Below the pieces are notes generated by a model. The model searched no databases and was not told where the DNA came from. It saw only the letters and a program-made list of their open reading frames with translations. The position numbers and the translations under genes were made by a program. A stretch of 10,797 nt of DNA, taken from contig VBOF01000137.1 in assembly GCA_005877855.1 (NCBI GenBank), positions 1 through 10,797 on the forward strand, in the 5' to 3' direction. Origin of the DNA: Nitrospirota bacterium. Its GTDB lineage: Bacteria > Nitrospirota > Nitrospiria > Nitrospirales > NS-4. Positions 1 through 8,246 of the stretch are shown here, in pieces (position 1 is the first letter of the stretch; each line of letters begins with the position of its first letter).

Positions 1-305
1 CCGAGGTGAGCCCCGGCTCGATCAAGCCCGGCGAGCGGTTTCTCTCGCTGAACGACGTGACGACGCGGGGCAATTGCGTCGGCAAGCTGGGATCGGTCGT
101 CACTGCTCATGGGGGTGTGCTGGCCGGCATGATGGTCTTCGCCCGCCGCGACAGCGGGCAGTTCCCCCTGATGGGCGAGCTGACCGCGAAATACCCCTTC
201 TACTACACGGCGGATTTGGACATGCCGCAGTGGGAGCCGAAGGCGTGCCCGCTGTGCGGCGCAAAGAAGCCGCTGCTGTCCTGGAGAGACATGCCGGAGT
301 TTTAA
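1..305 (+). CDS. Orotate phosphoribosyltransferase-like protein, C-terminal part (5' end outside window)
   Basis: The reading frame is open from the left edge of the window to TAA at 303-305, so this is the last ~100 residues of a longer protein. It contains a PRPP-binding-loop-like stretch, LNDVTTRGN, which lines up with the DDVxTxG signature of type I phosphoribosyltransferases, with Asn in place of the first Asp. A beta-strand/helix segment follows, and near the C-terminus is a CPLCGAKKPLL motif. A CPLC segment close to the C-terminus is also seen in several bacterial and archaeal orotate phosphoribosyltransferases, which add ribose-5-phosphate to orotate in pyrimidine synthesis. The GTG at position 6 is probably an internal valine, since the frame continues upstream. 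The gene ends 20 bases before the dehydrogenase operon and has no obvious functional link to it. Family assignment is moderate; the substrate is inferred. Confidence 0.6.
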   Translation, partial: EVSPGSIKPGERFLSLNDVTTRGNCVGKLGSVVTAHGGVLAGMMVFARRDSGQFPLMGELTAKYPFYYTADLDMPQWEPKACPLCGAKKPLLSWRDMPEF

Positions 306-313
306 GGGCAACC

Positions 314-319
314 GGGAGG
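314..319 (+). promoter_or_regulatory. Ribosome binding site of the E1 alpha gene
   Basis: GGGAGG lies six bases upstream of ATG 326. It decides the start: the same frame stays open back to position 74, but the upstream part is out-of-frame translation of the preceding phosphoribosyltransferase gene and has no E1 alpha similarity. Confidence 0.6.
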
Positions 320-325
320 TCGCTT

Positions 326-1327
326 ATGGATGCCTTGGAGACCTGGAAGACAGTCAAACGAGCCGACCTGTTGCAGATGTACTACTACTTGCGCCTGACG
401 CGGACGCTGGAGGACCGGATCACCGCGCTGTATCGGCAGGGCCGGATCGTCGGCGGGGTCTATACCGGCAACGGGATGGAGGCGATCGCGGTCGGTTACG
501 CCTCGGCGCTGGAGCGGGACGACATCATCGCGCCGTTCCATCGCGACATGGGGGCGTTCCTGGTCCGCGGGATCACTCCCGGCGAGGTCGTCGCCCAGTA
601 CCTCGGCAAGCGTACGGGTCCCACGAAGGGCAAAGACGGCAACGTCCACATGGGCGACCTCAAGCGCGGCATCATCGGGTTCGTCAGCCACTTGGCCGAC
701 AACCTGCCGGTCGCCACCGGGATAGCGCTGGCGTTCCGGCTGCGCGGCGAGTCCCGCGTGGTCGTCACCAACACCGGCGACGGCGGCACCAGCCGGGGCG
801 ATTTTCACGAAGCGATGAACTTCGCGGCAGTCCGCAAGCTCCCGGTCGTCTTCTTCTGTAACAACAACCAATACTCCTACTCCACGCCGCTGCATCTGCA
901 GATGGCCATCAAGGATGTGGTCGAGCGCGCCAAGGCCTACGCCATGCCGGGTGAGATCGTGGACGGCAACGACTTGGCCGCCGTCTATCTGGCCGCGCGG
1001 CGCGCCATCCAAAAGGCACGGGCCGGCGAAGGTCCGACCTTCATTGAGTGCAAGACGATGCGCATGCACGGCCACTCCGAGCATGACTCCGCCAAGTACG
1101 TCCCGCGCGAGATGCTGGAGGAATGGAAGAAGAAGGATCCGATCCAGAAGGCGGAGCAGATGCTCAAGCAGCTGGGCTATGCCGATGAGGCGACGTTCCG
1201 GGAGGTCGGGGAGCGGGTCACGAAGGAGGTGGAGGCCGGCGTGGAGTTCGCGGAGAAGAGTCCGCTGCCGGAGGGGCCGGAGACGTTGAACGGGGTGTTT
1301 GCGAGCGAGGATGAGGTGCAACCATGA
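326..1327 (+). CDS. 2-oxo acid dehydrogenase complex E1 component, alpha subunit
   Basis: This is the thiamine-diphosphate-dependent decarboxylase subunit of a pyruvate/branched-chain/acetoin dehydrogenase-type complex, acting with E1 beta on a 2-oxo acid and transferring the acyl group to the lipoyl arm of E2. The 333-residue product has the usual family length. The thiamine diphosphate motif begins GDGGTSRGDFHEAMNFA at residue 151 and ends at the Asn run near residues 179-181. The segment MRMHGHSEHD, which forms part of the regulatory/cofactor loop in this family, is present. ATG 326 is preceded by GGGAGG. The stop overlaps the E1 beta start by four bases (ATGA), so the two are translationally coupled. 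The protein family is certain; which 2-oxo acid is used is not visible here. Operon context (isobutyryl-CoA mutase signature downstream) favours branched-chain substrates, which is an inference. No truncation is seen. Confidence 0.9.
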   Translation: MDALETWKTVKRADLLQMYYYLRLTRTLEDRITALYRQGRIVGGVYTGNGMEAIAVGYASALERDDIIAPFHRDMGAFLVRGITPGEVVAQYLGKRTGPTKGKDGNVHMGDLKRGIIGFVSHLADNLPVATGIALAFRLRGESRVVVTNTGDGGTSRGDFHEAMNFAAVRKLPVVFFCNNNQYSYSTPLHLQMAIKDVVERAKAYAMPGEIVDGNDLAAVYLAARRAIQKARAGEGPTFIECKTMRMHGHSEHDSAKYVPREMLEEWKKKDPIQKAEQMLKQLGYADEATFREVGERVTKEVEAGVEFAEKSPLPEGPETLNGVFASEDEVQP

Positions 1328-2218
1328 CCACAGCCACGACAGCGGGACGGGAAGTCACCTACCTCGGGGCGATCTCGCAGGCGCTCGATGAAGAAATGGC
1401 CCGCGACGAACGGGTCTTTCTGATGGGCGAGGACATCGGCCCGTACGGCGGAGCGTTCCGGATCACGGAGGGCTTTCAGCAGAAGTACGGCGAGTGGCGG
1501 GTGCTGGGCACGCCGCTCTCCGATCACCGAGGTAGCGGCGAAGAACCACTATCGCTGGGGCGCGCCGGTGCCCTTAGTGATCCGCGCGCCGTTCGGCGGC
1601 GGCGTGCACGGCGGGCCGTTCCATTCGGAATGTCCGGAGGGCTGGTTCTTCCATTCGCCCGGCCTCAAACTCGTCGCACCGTCCACGCCGTACGATGCCA
1701 AGGGGCTGCTGAAGGCCGCGATCAGGGACCCCAACCCGGTCATCTATTTCGAGCACAAGTTCCTCTACCGCCGGATCAAGGCGGTGCTGCCGGCTGAGGA
1801 CTTTCTCGTCCCGATCGGCAAAGCCGACGTGAAGCGCGCTGGCTCGGATGTCTCCGTAATCACTTACGGCGCGATGGTCCACCTGGCCCTGGAGGCCGCC
1901 GAATTGCTGGCCAGGGACGGCATCGAGCTGGAAGTCGTGGACCTCCGGACGCTCATCCCGCTCGACAAGGAGGCGATCTATCAGTCCGTCCGGAAGACCG
2001 GCAAGGCCATCACGCTCCATGAGGACAACAAGACGGGCGGAATCGGCGCCGAGGTCGCCGCATTGCTGGCTGAAGAATGTTTCGACAGCCTGGATGGCCC
2101 GATCATGAGGATCGCCGCGCCTGACACGCCGGTGCCGTTCAGCACGCCGTTGGAAGAGTTCTTTTTGCCCAAGGTGAGCGACATCGTCGCGGCAGCCAAG
2201 AAACTGGCGGCCTATTGA
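1324..2218 (+). pseudogene. 2-oxo acid dehydrogenase E1 beta subunit, disrupted by an internal deletion with frameshift
   Basis: The first 66 residues (1324-1521) match E1 beta proteins, including FLMGEDIGPYGGAFRITEGF and the strand ending GTPLS. Similarity then resumes in another frame at about 1523 with ITEVAAKNHYRWGAPVPLVI and runs to TGA 2216-2218 through the normal C-terminal domain (ITYGAMVH, VVDLRTLIPLD, APDTPVPFSTPLEEFFLP). Compared from memory with Bacillus PdhB, about 33-35 residues are missing at the joint, the stretch usually reading like ESGIxGxAxGxxxxGxRPV plus the following helix. The frame change requires a missing length of 3n+2, so about 101-104 bases. As it stands no full-length beta subunit can be made; the first frame runs out at 1797. 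The downstream frame could start at ATG 1568 but would lack part of the thiamine diphosphate-binding domain. Identity is firm; whether the lesion is biological or an assembly error is open. Confidence 0.85.
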
Positions 2219-2303
2219 TGAACGTTAATCGTTCAACGTTAACCGTTAAACGGCAAGAGTCTTCACGATTCACGAATAACGCTTAACGTATAACGAGGCC
2301 AAG
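2219..2303. other. AT-richer spacer with repeated AACGTTAA motifs before the E2 gene
   Basis: This 85-base gap is markedly richer in A and T than the surrounding genes. The palindromic octamer AACGTTAA occurs at 2221-2228 and again at 2235-2242, followed by related GTTAA/TAACG words to 2294. Such short TAACG-type reiterations often form simple dispersed intergenic repeats. No convincing -35/-10 pair can be picked out, although AT-rich sequence would allow a promoter. A GAGG at 2295-2298 is a possible ribosome binding site for TTG 2304. Confidence 0.4.
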
Positions 2304-3381
2304 TTGCCAACTGACATCATCATGCCGCAGCTCGGGGAGAGCATCCGGCTACCTCGCCGAGGTGTTCGTCATGGAAGGCGAGACGGTGCCCGTCGGCACG
2401 CTGATCGCGCGCCTGGAGGAAGTGAAGCCCGAAGGGGTCGTGAACAGGGTCGCTGGTGTGATCCTGCGGCATATGGAGCCGCCTGAGGGCGGACGGGACT
2501 ACTATTCCCCAGCCGTCAGGCAGTTGGCCAAGGAGAAGGGCGTGGACCTTGCCCAAGTCACTGGCACCGGCGCCGGTGGTCGCGTGACCAGGAAAGATGT
2601 GCTGGATTACCTCGCGAAAGGGAAAGCCGCCCGGCCCAAAGCCACCCCCACCCGTCCCTCCCCCGGGGCACCCGTTGCTCTTCACATTGCAACGGGTCAT
2701 GGGGAGGGTGTGGGTGGGGGGGAGCAAATCCTGCCGTTCACGGTGATGCGGAAGACCATCGCGGAGCGGATGGTCAAGAGTCGCCAGACGTCTGCCCACG
2801 TGGCCACGTTCTTCGAGGCCGACTTCTCCGCGATCGCCAGGTTCCGGGAAGGCAACAGTCTGACGTACCTGCCGTTCGTGATCAACGCCGTTACCAGAGC
2901 GATCAAAGATGTCCCGGTCGTGAACTCGTCCTGGGGGGAGGCCGGTATCGTCATCAAGAAGGACGTCCACATGGGAATCGCCGTGGCGCTGGAAGACGGG
3001 TTGCTGGTCCCGGTCGTACGACACGCGGATCGCAAGGGCCTCACGCAACTGGCCAAGGAAGTCGCCGACCTGGCCGAACGCGCGCGGACCAAGAAGCTGA
3101 ACCCTGAGGAAGTGCAGGGCGGTACCTTCACCATCACGAACCACGGCGGGTTCGGCAGCCTCTTCAGCACGCCGATCATTCATCAGCCTCAGATCGCCAT
3201 CATGGGCGTCGGCGCGGTCCAGAAGCGGCCCGTCGTCATCAACGACGCAATCGCCATCCGGCCGATGTGCTATTTGAGCCTCTCGTTCGACCACCGGGTT
3301 ATTGATGGCGCGACGGCCGACCAGTTCATGAACAAGGTGAAGGCGTATCTCGAGCAGAGCCCTTGGGAGAAGTACCTGTGA
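2304..3381 (+). pseudogene. Dihydrolipoyl acyltransferase (E2) of the 2-oxo acid dehydrogenase complex, lipoyl domain disrupted
   Basis: E2 carries the lipoyl arm and transfers the acyl group to CoA. The gene starts at TTG 2304 with PTDIIMPQLGESI, the opening of a lipoyl domain. At 2343-2347 the frame changes and GYLAEVFVMEGETVPVGTLI, the end of the same domain, follows. About 39 residues are missing, including the TDK stretch that carries the lipoylated lysine. The rest is in one frame (MFVMEG from GTG 2362): a peripheral-subunit-binding domain (YYSPAVRQLAKEKGVDLAQV), a Gly/Pro-rich linker encoded by an inverted repeat, and the catalytic core ending FDHRVIDGATADQF, with the active-site His and Asp in DHRVIDG. 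The core is about ten residues shorter than usual between ARFREGN and SLTYLPF. The stop overlaps the next start by four bases. As read, the protein cannot be lipoylated on this domain. Confidence 0.85.
2645..2720. repeat. Nested inverted repeat inside the E2 coding sequence
   Basis: The outer arms are C-rich 2645-2663 and G-rich 2701-2720, complementary apart from one small gap. The inner arms, ACCCGTTGC at 2670-2678 and GCAACGGGT at 2689-2697, are perfectly complementary around a 10-base loop. The inner part (2665-2699) is nearly identical to intergenic sequence at 8271-8304. The element is translated in frame as a Pro/Gly/Ala-rich stretch lying exactly between the subunit-binding and catalytic domains of E2. 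Confidence 0.8.
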
Positions 3382-4465
3382 AAGCGAAGCAAACGCCGGT
3401 CATCGTCAGTGCGGTGCGGACCCCGCTAGGGGCGTTTAACGGCGTCTTCAGCCCAGTGCCGGCCACGAAGCTTGGCAGCATCGCGATCGCCGAGTCGCTG
3501 AAGCGGATCAACCTGCCCGGCGAACGCGTGGACGAAGTCTACATGGGCTGCGTGCTCAGCGCGGGTCTTGGCCAGGCGCCTGCCCGACAGGCCTCGATCG
3601 GCGCCGGCATCCCGTCTTCGGTGGGTGCGACGACAGTGAACAAGGTCTGCGGCTCAAGCGTCATGACGACCATCATGGCGGCCCGGACGATCGGCATGGG
3701 ACCGACAGCCTCGTCAAGGACGGCCTGTGGGACGTCTATAACAATTTTCATATGGGCAACGCCGGCGAGCTGTGCGCCGCGAAGTACAAGCTCACGCGGC
3801 AGGAATTGGACGACTTCGCGTTGGAGAGCTACCGGCGGGCGCGGGAGGCGATCGCGTCGGGCGCCTTCAAGCGCGAGATCGTGGGAGTGGAGGTGCCGCA
3901 GAAGAAAGGTGCGCCGATCTTTGTGACCGAGGACGAGGAGCCGAACCGCGTGGACCTCGGCAAGATGCGGTCGCTGAAGCCGGTGTTCCAGGAAGACGGA
4001 TCGCTCACGGTGGGCAACTCGCCGTCCTGTAACGACGGGGCGGCGGCGCTCGTGGTCATGGCGGAGGATGAGGCAGACCGCCTGGGGCTCAAGCCAATAG
4101 CGCGGATCGTGGACTACGCGGGCGCGGCCCTCGCGCCGGAGTGGTTCACCATCGCGCCGGTCGAGGCGATCAAGCGGGTGCTGAAACTGACCGGTCTCTC
4201 CATCAAGGACCTCGATCTGTTCGAGATCAACGAAGCCTTCTCATCCGTGTCGCTGGCGATCAATCGGGAACTGGGGCTCGATCCGGCCAAGGTGAACGTC
4301 AACGGCGGCGCGGTCGCTCTAGGCCATCCGATCGGCGCGACGGGGGCGCGCATCCTGACGACGCTCCTGTACGCGATGGAGGCGCGCGGCGCCCGCCGAG
4401 GGTTGGCGAGTCTCTGCATCGGCGGCGGCGAGGCGTTGGCGATGATCGTGGAGCGGGTCCCATGA
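3378..4465 (+). pseudogene. Acetyl-CoA acetyltransferase-type thiolase, disrupted by an internal deletion with frameshift
   Basis: Thiolase II enzymes cleave acetoacetyl-CoA to two acetyl-CoA or run the reverse condensation. The start is GTG 3378, overlapping the E2 stop by four bases. The N-terminal frame gives TPVIVSAVRTPLGAFNGVF and the nucleophile loop VNKVCGSS (Cys91, codon 3648-3650), ending near MAARTI at 3692. From 3704 another frame continues the family sequence with DSLVKDGLWDVYNNFHMGN through to TGA 4463-4465, including INEAFSSVS, the GHPIGATG histidine loop and CIGGGEA with the second catalytic cysteine. Roughly 31-34 residues are missing at the joint, a stretch that normally includes the VVAGGMESM motif. 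The frame change needs a 3n+1 deletion. Apart from the joint, all catalytic residues are present. Within the operon it would be the last beta-oxidation step. The family is certain; the chain-length preference is not. Confidence 0.85.
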
Positions 4466-5331
4466 CGCTGAGTGATATCACGCGGGTCGGGGTGCTCGGC
4501 GCGGGCCAGATGGGGCGCGGTATCGCCCAGGTTGCAGCCGCCAGCGGGTGGGAAGTCTGGCTCTTCGATACCAAGGCGGAGGCGCTCGAGGCCGCGCTGG
4601 GCAGGATCCGGCAGGGACTGGACCGAGCCGTGGAAAAAGGGACGGTGAAGGCCGATCAAATGAGAGCGATCCTGGAGCGTCTCCGGCCGGTGAGCCGCCT
4701 GCGGGATTTCGACGAGGTTCCGCTCATCATCGAAGCCGTCCCGGAGAACGCCACGCTCAAATGCGACCTCTTCCGGCAACTGGGCCTGTTGTGCCAGCCC
4801 GAGACCGTGCTGGCGAGCAACACGTCCTCTATTTCGATCACGAAGCTGGGCGCGGTGTCCGGCCGTCCCGCGCAGGTGCTCGGCTTGCATTTCATGAACC
4901 CGGTGCCGGTCATGCGGCTGGTCGAGGTGGTCCAGGGGATGGAGACGTCCGAGGAGACCCTGGCGCTCGGCGTGGGCGTCGCCAAGCAGATGGGCAAGAC
5001 CCCGGTTGTGTGCAAGGACTCGCCGGGCTTCATCGTGAACCGGGTCCTGATCCCGATGATCAACGAGGCGATCTTTCTGCTGCAGGAGGGACAGGATGGG
5101 ACGCTGACGCCCCAGGCGATCGATCAAGCGATGACGGAGGGCGCCAATCATCCCATGGGCCCGCTGGCATTGGCCGACATGATCGGCCTGGACACCGTCC
5201 TATCGATCTGCGAAGTCCTCTATCAGGATCTGGGCGATCCCAAGTTCCGGCCCTGCCCGCTCCTTCGCAAGTACGTGGAGGCGGGCCGGTTGGGCCGCAA
5301 GACCGGCCGCGGATTCTATCGGTATGTGTAA
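4462..5331 (+). CDS. 3-hydroxybutyryl-CoA dehydrogenase
   Basis: This NAD(P)-dependent cytoplasmic enzyme interconverts 3-hydroxybutyryl-CoA and acetoacetyl-CoA. The 289-residue protein has the full single-domain bacterial length. A Rossmann fold opens the sequence with VGVLGAGQMGRGIAQVAA (glycines 13, 15, 18). The catalytic set is complete by spacing: Ser119 and Asn120 in ASNTSS, His143 in LHFMNPVPV, Glu155 and Asn193 in GFIVNRVLIP. The C-terminal dimerisation domain ends with GRLGRKTGRGFYRY, the normal family ending. ATG 4462 overlaps the thiolase stop by four bases. It supplies the substrate for that thiolase, so the pair carries out the last two steps from 3-hydroxybutyryl-CoA to acetyl-CoA. 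No lesion is seen. The family is very clear; acting on C4 in degradation and not in butyrate or polyhydroxybutyrate synthesis is inferred from the neighbours. Confidence 0.93.
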   Translation: MTLSDITRVGVLGAGQMGRGIAQVAAASGWEVWLFDTKAEALEAALGRIRQGLDRAVEKGTVKADQMRAILERLRPVSRLRDFDEVPLIIEAVPENATLKCDLFRQLGLLCQPETVLASNTSSISITKLGAVSGRPAQVLGLHFMNPVPVMRLVEVVQGMETSEETLALGVGVAKQMGKTPVVCKDSPGFIVNRVLIPMINEAIFLLQEGQDGTLTPQAIDQAMTEGANHPMGPLALADMIGLDTVLSICEVLYQDLGDPKFRPCPLLRKYVEAGRLGRKTGRGFYRYV

Positions 5332-5337
5332 CCCGCC

Positions 5338-5425
5338 TGTCATTGCGAGCGAAGGGAAGCAATCTCGCTTCTGCGACCTTGGGAGCCGTGAGATTGCTTC
5401 GTCGCGAATGCTCCTCGCAATGACA
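5338..5425. repeat. Dispersed inverted repeat of the CATTGCGAG/GCAATCTC type
   Basis: TGTCATTGCGAG at 5338-5349 pairs perfectly with CTCGCAATGACA at 5414-5425. Inside it GAAGCAATCTC at 5356-5366 pairs perfectly with GAGATTGCTTC at 5390-5400. The whole 88 bases could fold into one long interrupted hairpin. Elements with these words are, to my knowledge, widespread intergenic repeats in several unrelated bacterial phyla. It fills nearly the whole gap between the hydroxybutyryl-CoA dehydrogenase stop and the mutase ribosome binding site and may act in the transcript as a processing or attenuation structure. There is no T-tract to support a terminator. Confidence 0.8.
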
Positions 5426-5430
5426 CACTG

Positions 5431-5436
5431 AAGGTG
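5431..5436 (+). promoter_or_regulatory. Ribosome binding site of the mutase large subunit
   Basis: AAGGTG ends four bases before ATG 5441. The inverted repeat ends only five bases upstream of it, so folding of that repeat could affect access to this site. Confidence 0.45.
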
Positions 5437-5440
5437 ACTC

Positions 5441-7036
<1,596 letters not shown>

Positions 7037-7040
7037 TTTC

Positions 7041-7077
7041 CCCTCTCCCCTGGAGGGAGAGGGCGAGGGTGAGGGGG
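7041..7077. repeat. C-rich/G-rich inverted repeat after the mutase gene
   Basis: CCCTCTCCCC at 7041-7050 faces AGGGAGAGGG at 7054-7063, and G-rich sequence continues to 7077. The hairpin begins four bases after the mutase stop. C/G-rich blocks of this composition are common dispersed repeats, and the outer arms of the element inside E2 (2645-2720) have similar composition. No run of T follows, so a rho-independent terminator is not supported. Confidence 0.55.
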
Positions 7078-7144
7078 AATAATCAAGATGCGGGTCCTGT
7101 CACCGACCTGCCCTGACGTGCGACGGGGTACCCGTTGCTCTTTG

Positions 7145-7380
7145 AGCGGGTCCTGTCGCCGAGCAGCCCCGCTGAGCGGCGCCTTTCGGCGTTGCAGCCC
7201 CACAGACTCGCCTGTAGGCGCTCTAGCTCATCGGGGCGCCCCGCTCGGCACCACCCACTCCAACTGCAACGGGTCGCAACGCCGTCGCGGCCCCGCAGCC
7301 CCGGCTGTACGCCCCGCGCTAGGCACCCGTTGCATTCCCGGAGCAACGGGTAACCCGGGCGCCCATGCGGTGTCACCCGC
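7145..7380. repeat. Repeat element copy 1, upstream of the metallo-hydrolase gene
   Basis: Together with the C/G-rich hairpin, this accounts for most of the 368-base gap 7037-7404, which otherwise shows no gene. Its left end, 22 bases at 7145-7166, is identical to 8247-8268. Its right end (CCCATGCGG then CACCCGC, 7362-7380) matches 8427-8445 with two differences in 19. It contains a hairpin, ACCCGTTGC 7325-7333 with GCAACGGGT 7343-7351, and another GCAACGGGT at 7266-7274 that can pair with ACCCGTTGC at 7130-7138 just outside the left end. The middle differs from copy 2 in sequence and length. Confidence 0.65.
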
Positions 7381-7404
7381 TCGAGCGATGAATGGGGTTG
7401 TCTG

Positions 7405-8244
7405 ATGAACCTCGGGAAGTTTGAAATCTATCCGGTGACGGACGGGCAGTTTCGGCTGGACGGCGGTGCGATGTTCGGGGTCGTTCCAAAGGTCCTGTGG
7501 GAGAAGTGCTGTCCGGCGGACGAGAAGAACCGCATCCAACTTGGGCTGAATTGCCTGCTGATCCGGGCGCACGGCAAGAACATCCTGGTGGATACTGGAC
7601 TCGGCTCGAAGGTAGACGCGAAGTTTCACGACCACTTCGCCATAGAGCGCAAACCCCCGCTCGAAAGCTCTTTGAAAAGGTTCAGCCTCGCGCATGAGGA
7701 CATCCACATGGTCGTCAACACGCACCTGCACTTCGATCACTGCGGGGGGAACACCATGCGCGAAGACGACCAGGTCGTGTCGGCGTTTCCGAAAGCCAAG
7801 TACTTCGTGCAGCGCGGCGAGTACGAGGATGCGGTGCGGGCCAACGAACGGACACGCGCGAGCTACCTCAAGGAGAATTTCACGCCGATCGCGCATGTGA
7901 GCCAGTGGGAGTTCTTGGACGGCGATACCGAGCTGCTTCCCGGTCTCTCAATGGTGGTGACCGGCGGGCATACCGCCCATCATCAAGCGGTGAAGATTCA
8001 CTCGGAAGGAAAGACGGCGCTCTACCTTGGCGATCTCATCCCGACCGTGTCACATCTGCCGCTCCCGTACATCATGGGGTACGATCTGTATCCGTTGCAG
8101 ACCCTGGAGTCGAAGCGCTGGATTCTGGATCGGGCGTTCGAGGAGAGGTGGCTGTTGGTCTTCGAACATGATCCAAGAATTCAGATGGGGTATGTGAAGA
8201 AGGACATAGAAGGGAAATATTATTTGGAAGAGGTGAAGACATGA
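7405..8244 (+). CDS. Metallo-beta-lactamase-fold metallo-hydrolase
   Basis: This 279-residue cytoplasmic hydrolase has the binuclear metal site of the superfamily: the THLHFDHCGG motif with His107, His109, Asp111 and His112, GHTAHH with His189, Asp210 in YLGDLIP and His255 in FEHDP. There is no signal peptide. The layout, with HxHxDH starting near residue 107 and a C-terminal EHD, resembles the lactonase/YtnP-like and general hydrolase branches, so the substrate cannot be named. The ATG at 7405 follows only a weak GGGG at 7394-7397. The gene lies between the two mutase subunit genes and is tightly bracketed by two related repeat elements, the second beginning two bases after its stop. It could be an acyl-CoA or lactone hydrolase serving the pathway, or a later passenger. 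The superfamily is certain; the role is unknown. Confidence 0.88.
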   Translation: MNLGKFEIYPVTDGQFRLDGGAMFGVVPKVLWEKCCPADEKNRIQLGLNCLLIRAHGKNILVDTGLGSKVDAKFHDHFAIERKPPLESSLKRFSLAHEDIHMVVNTHLHFDHCGGNTMREDDQVVSAFPKAKYFVQRGEYEDAVRANERTRASYLKENFTPIAHVSQWEFLDGDTELLPGLSMVVTGGHTAHHQAVKIHSEGKTALYLGDLIPTVSHLPLPYIMGYDLYPLQTLESKRWILDRAFEERWLLVFEHDPRIQMGYVKKDIEGKYYLEEVKT

Positions 8245-8246
8245 AG

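Noticed and set aside
302..1321. A 339-codon - strand frame opposite E1 alpha, and a similar 324-codon one at 2320-3294
   Set aside because: Both mirror conserved + strand genes and show no domain, no suitable ribosome binding site and the low-complexity composition of antisense frames.
1324..4465. Programmed frameshifting to explain the frame changes in E1 beta, E2 and thiolase
   Set aside because: No slippery heptamer is seen at the joints, and 31-39 family residues are missing at each, which a one- or two-base slip cannot restore.
7041..7077. Rho-independent terminator after the mutase gene
   Set aside because: The C/G-rich hairpin is not followed by a T-run, and its composition fits a dispersed repeat better.
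7088..7405. Short + strand frames (105 and 72 codons) in the gap before the hydrolase
   Set aside because: They translate the repeat element, have no family similarity and show Arg/Pro/Ser-rich composition typical of non-coding GC-rich sequence.
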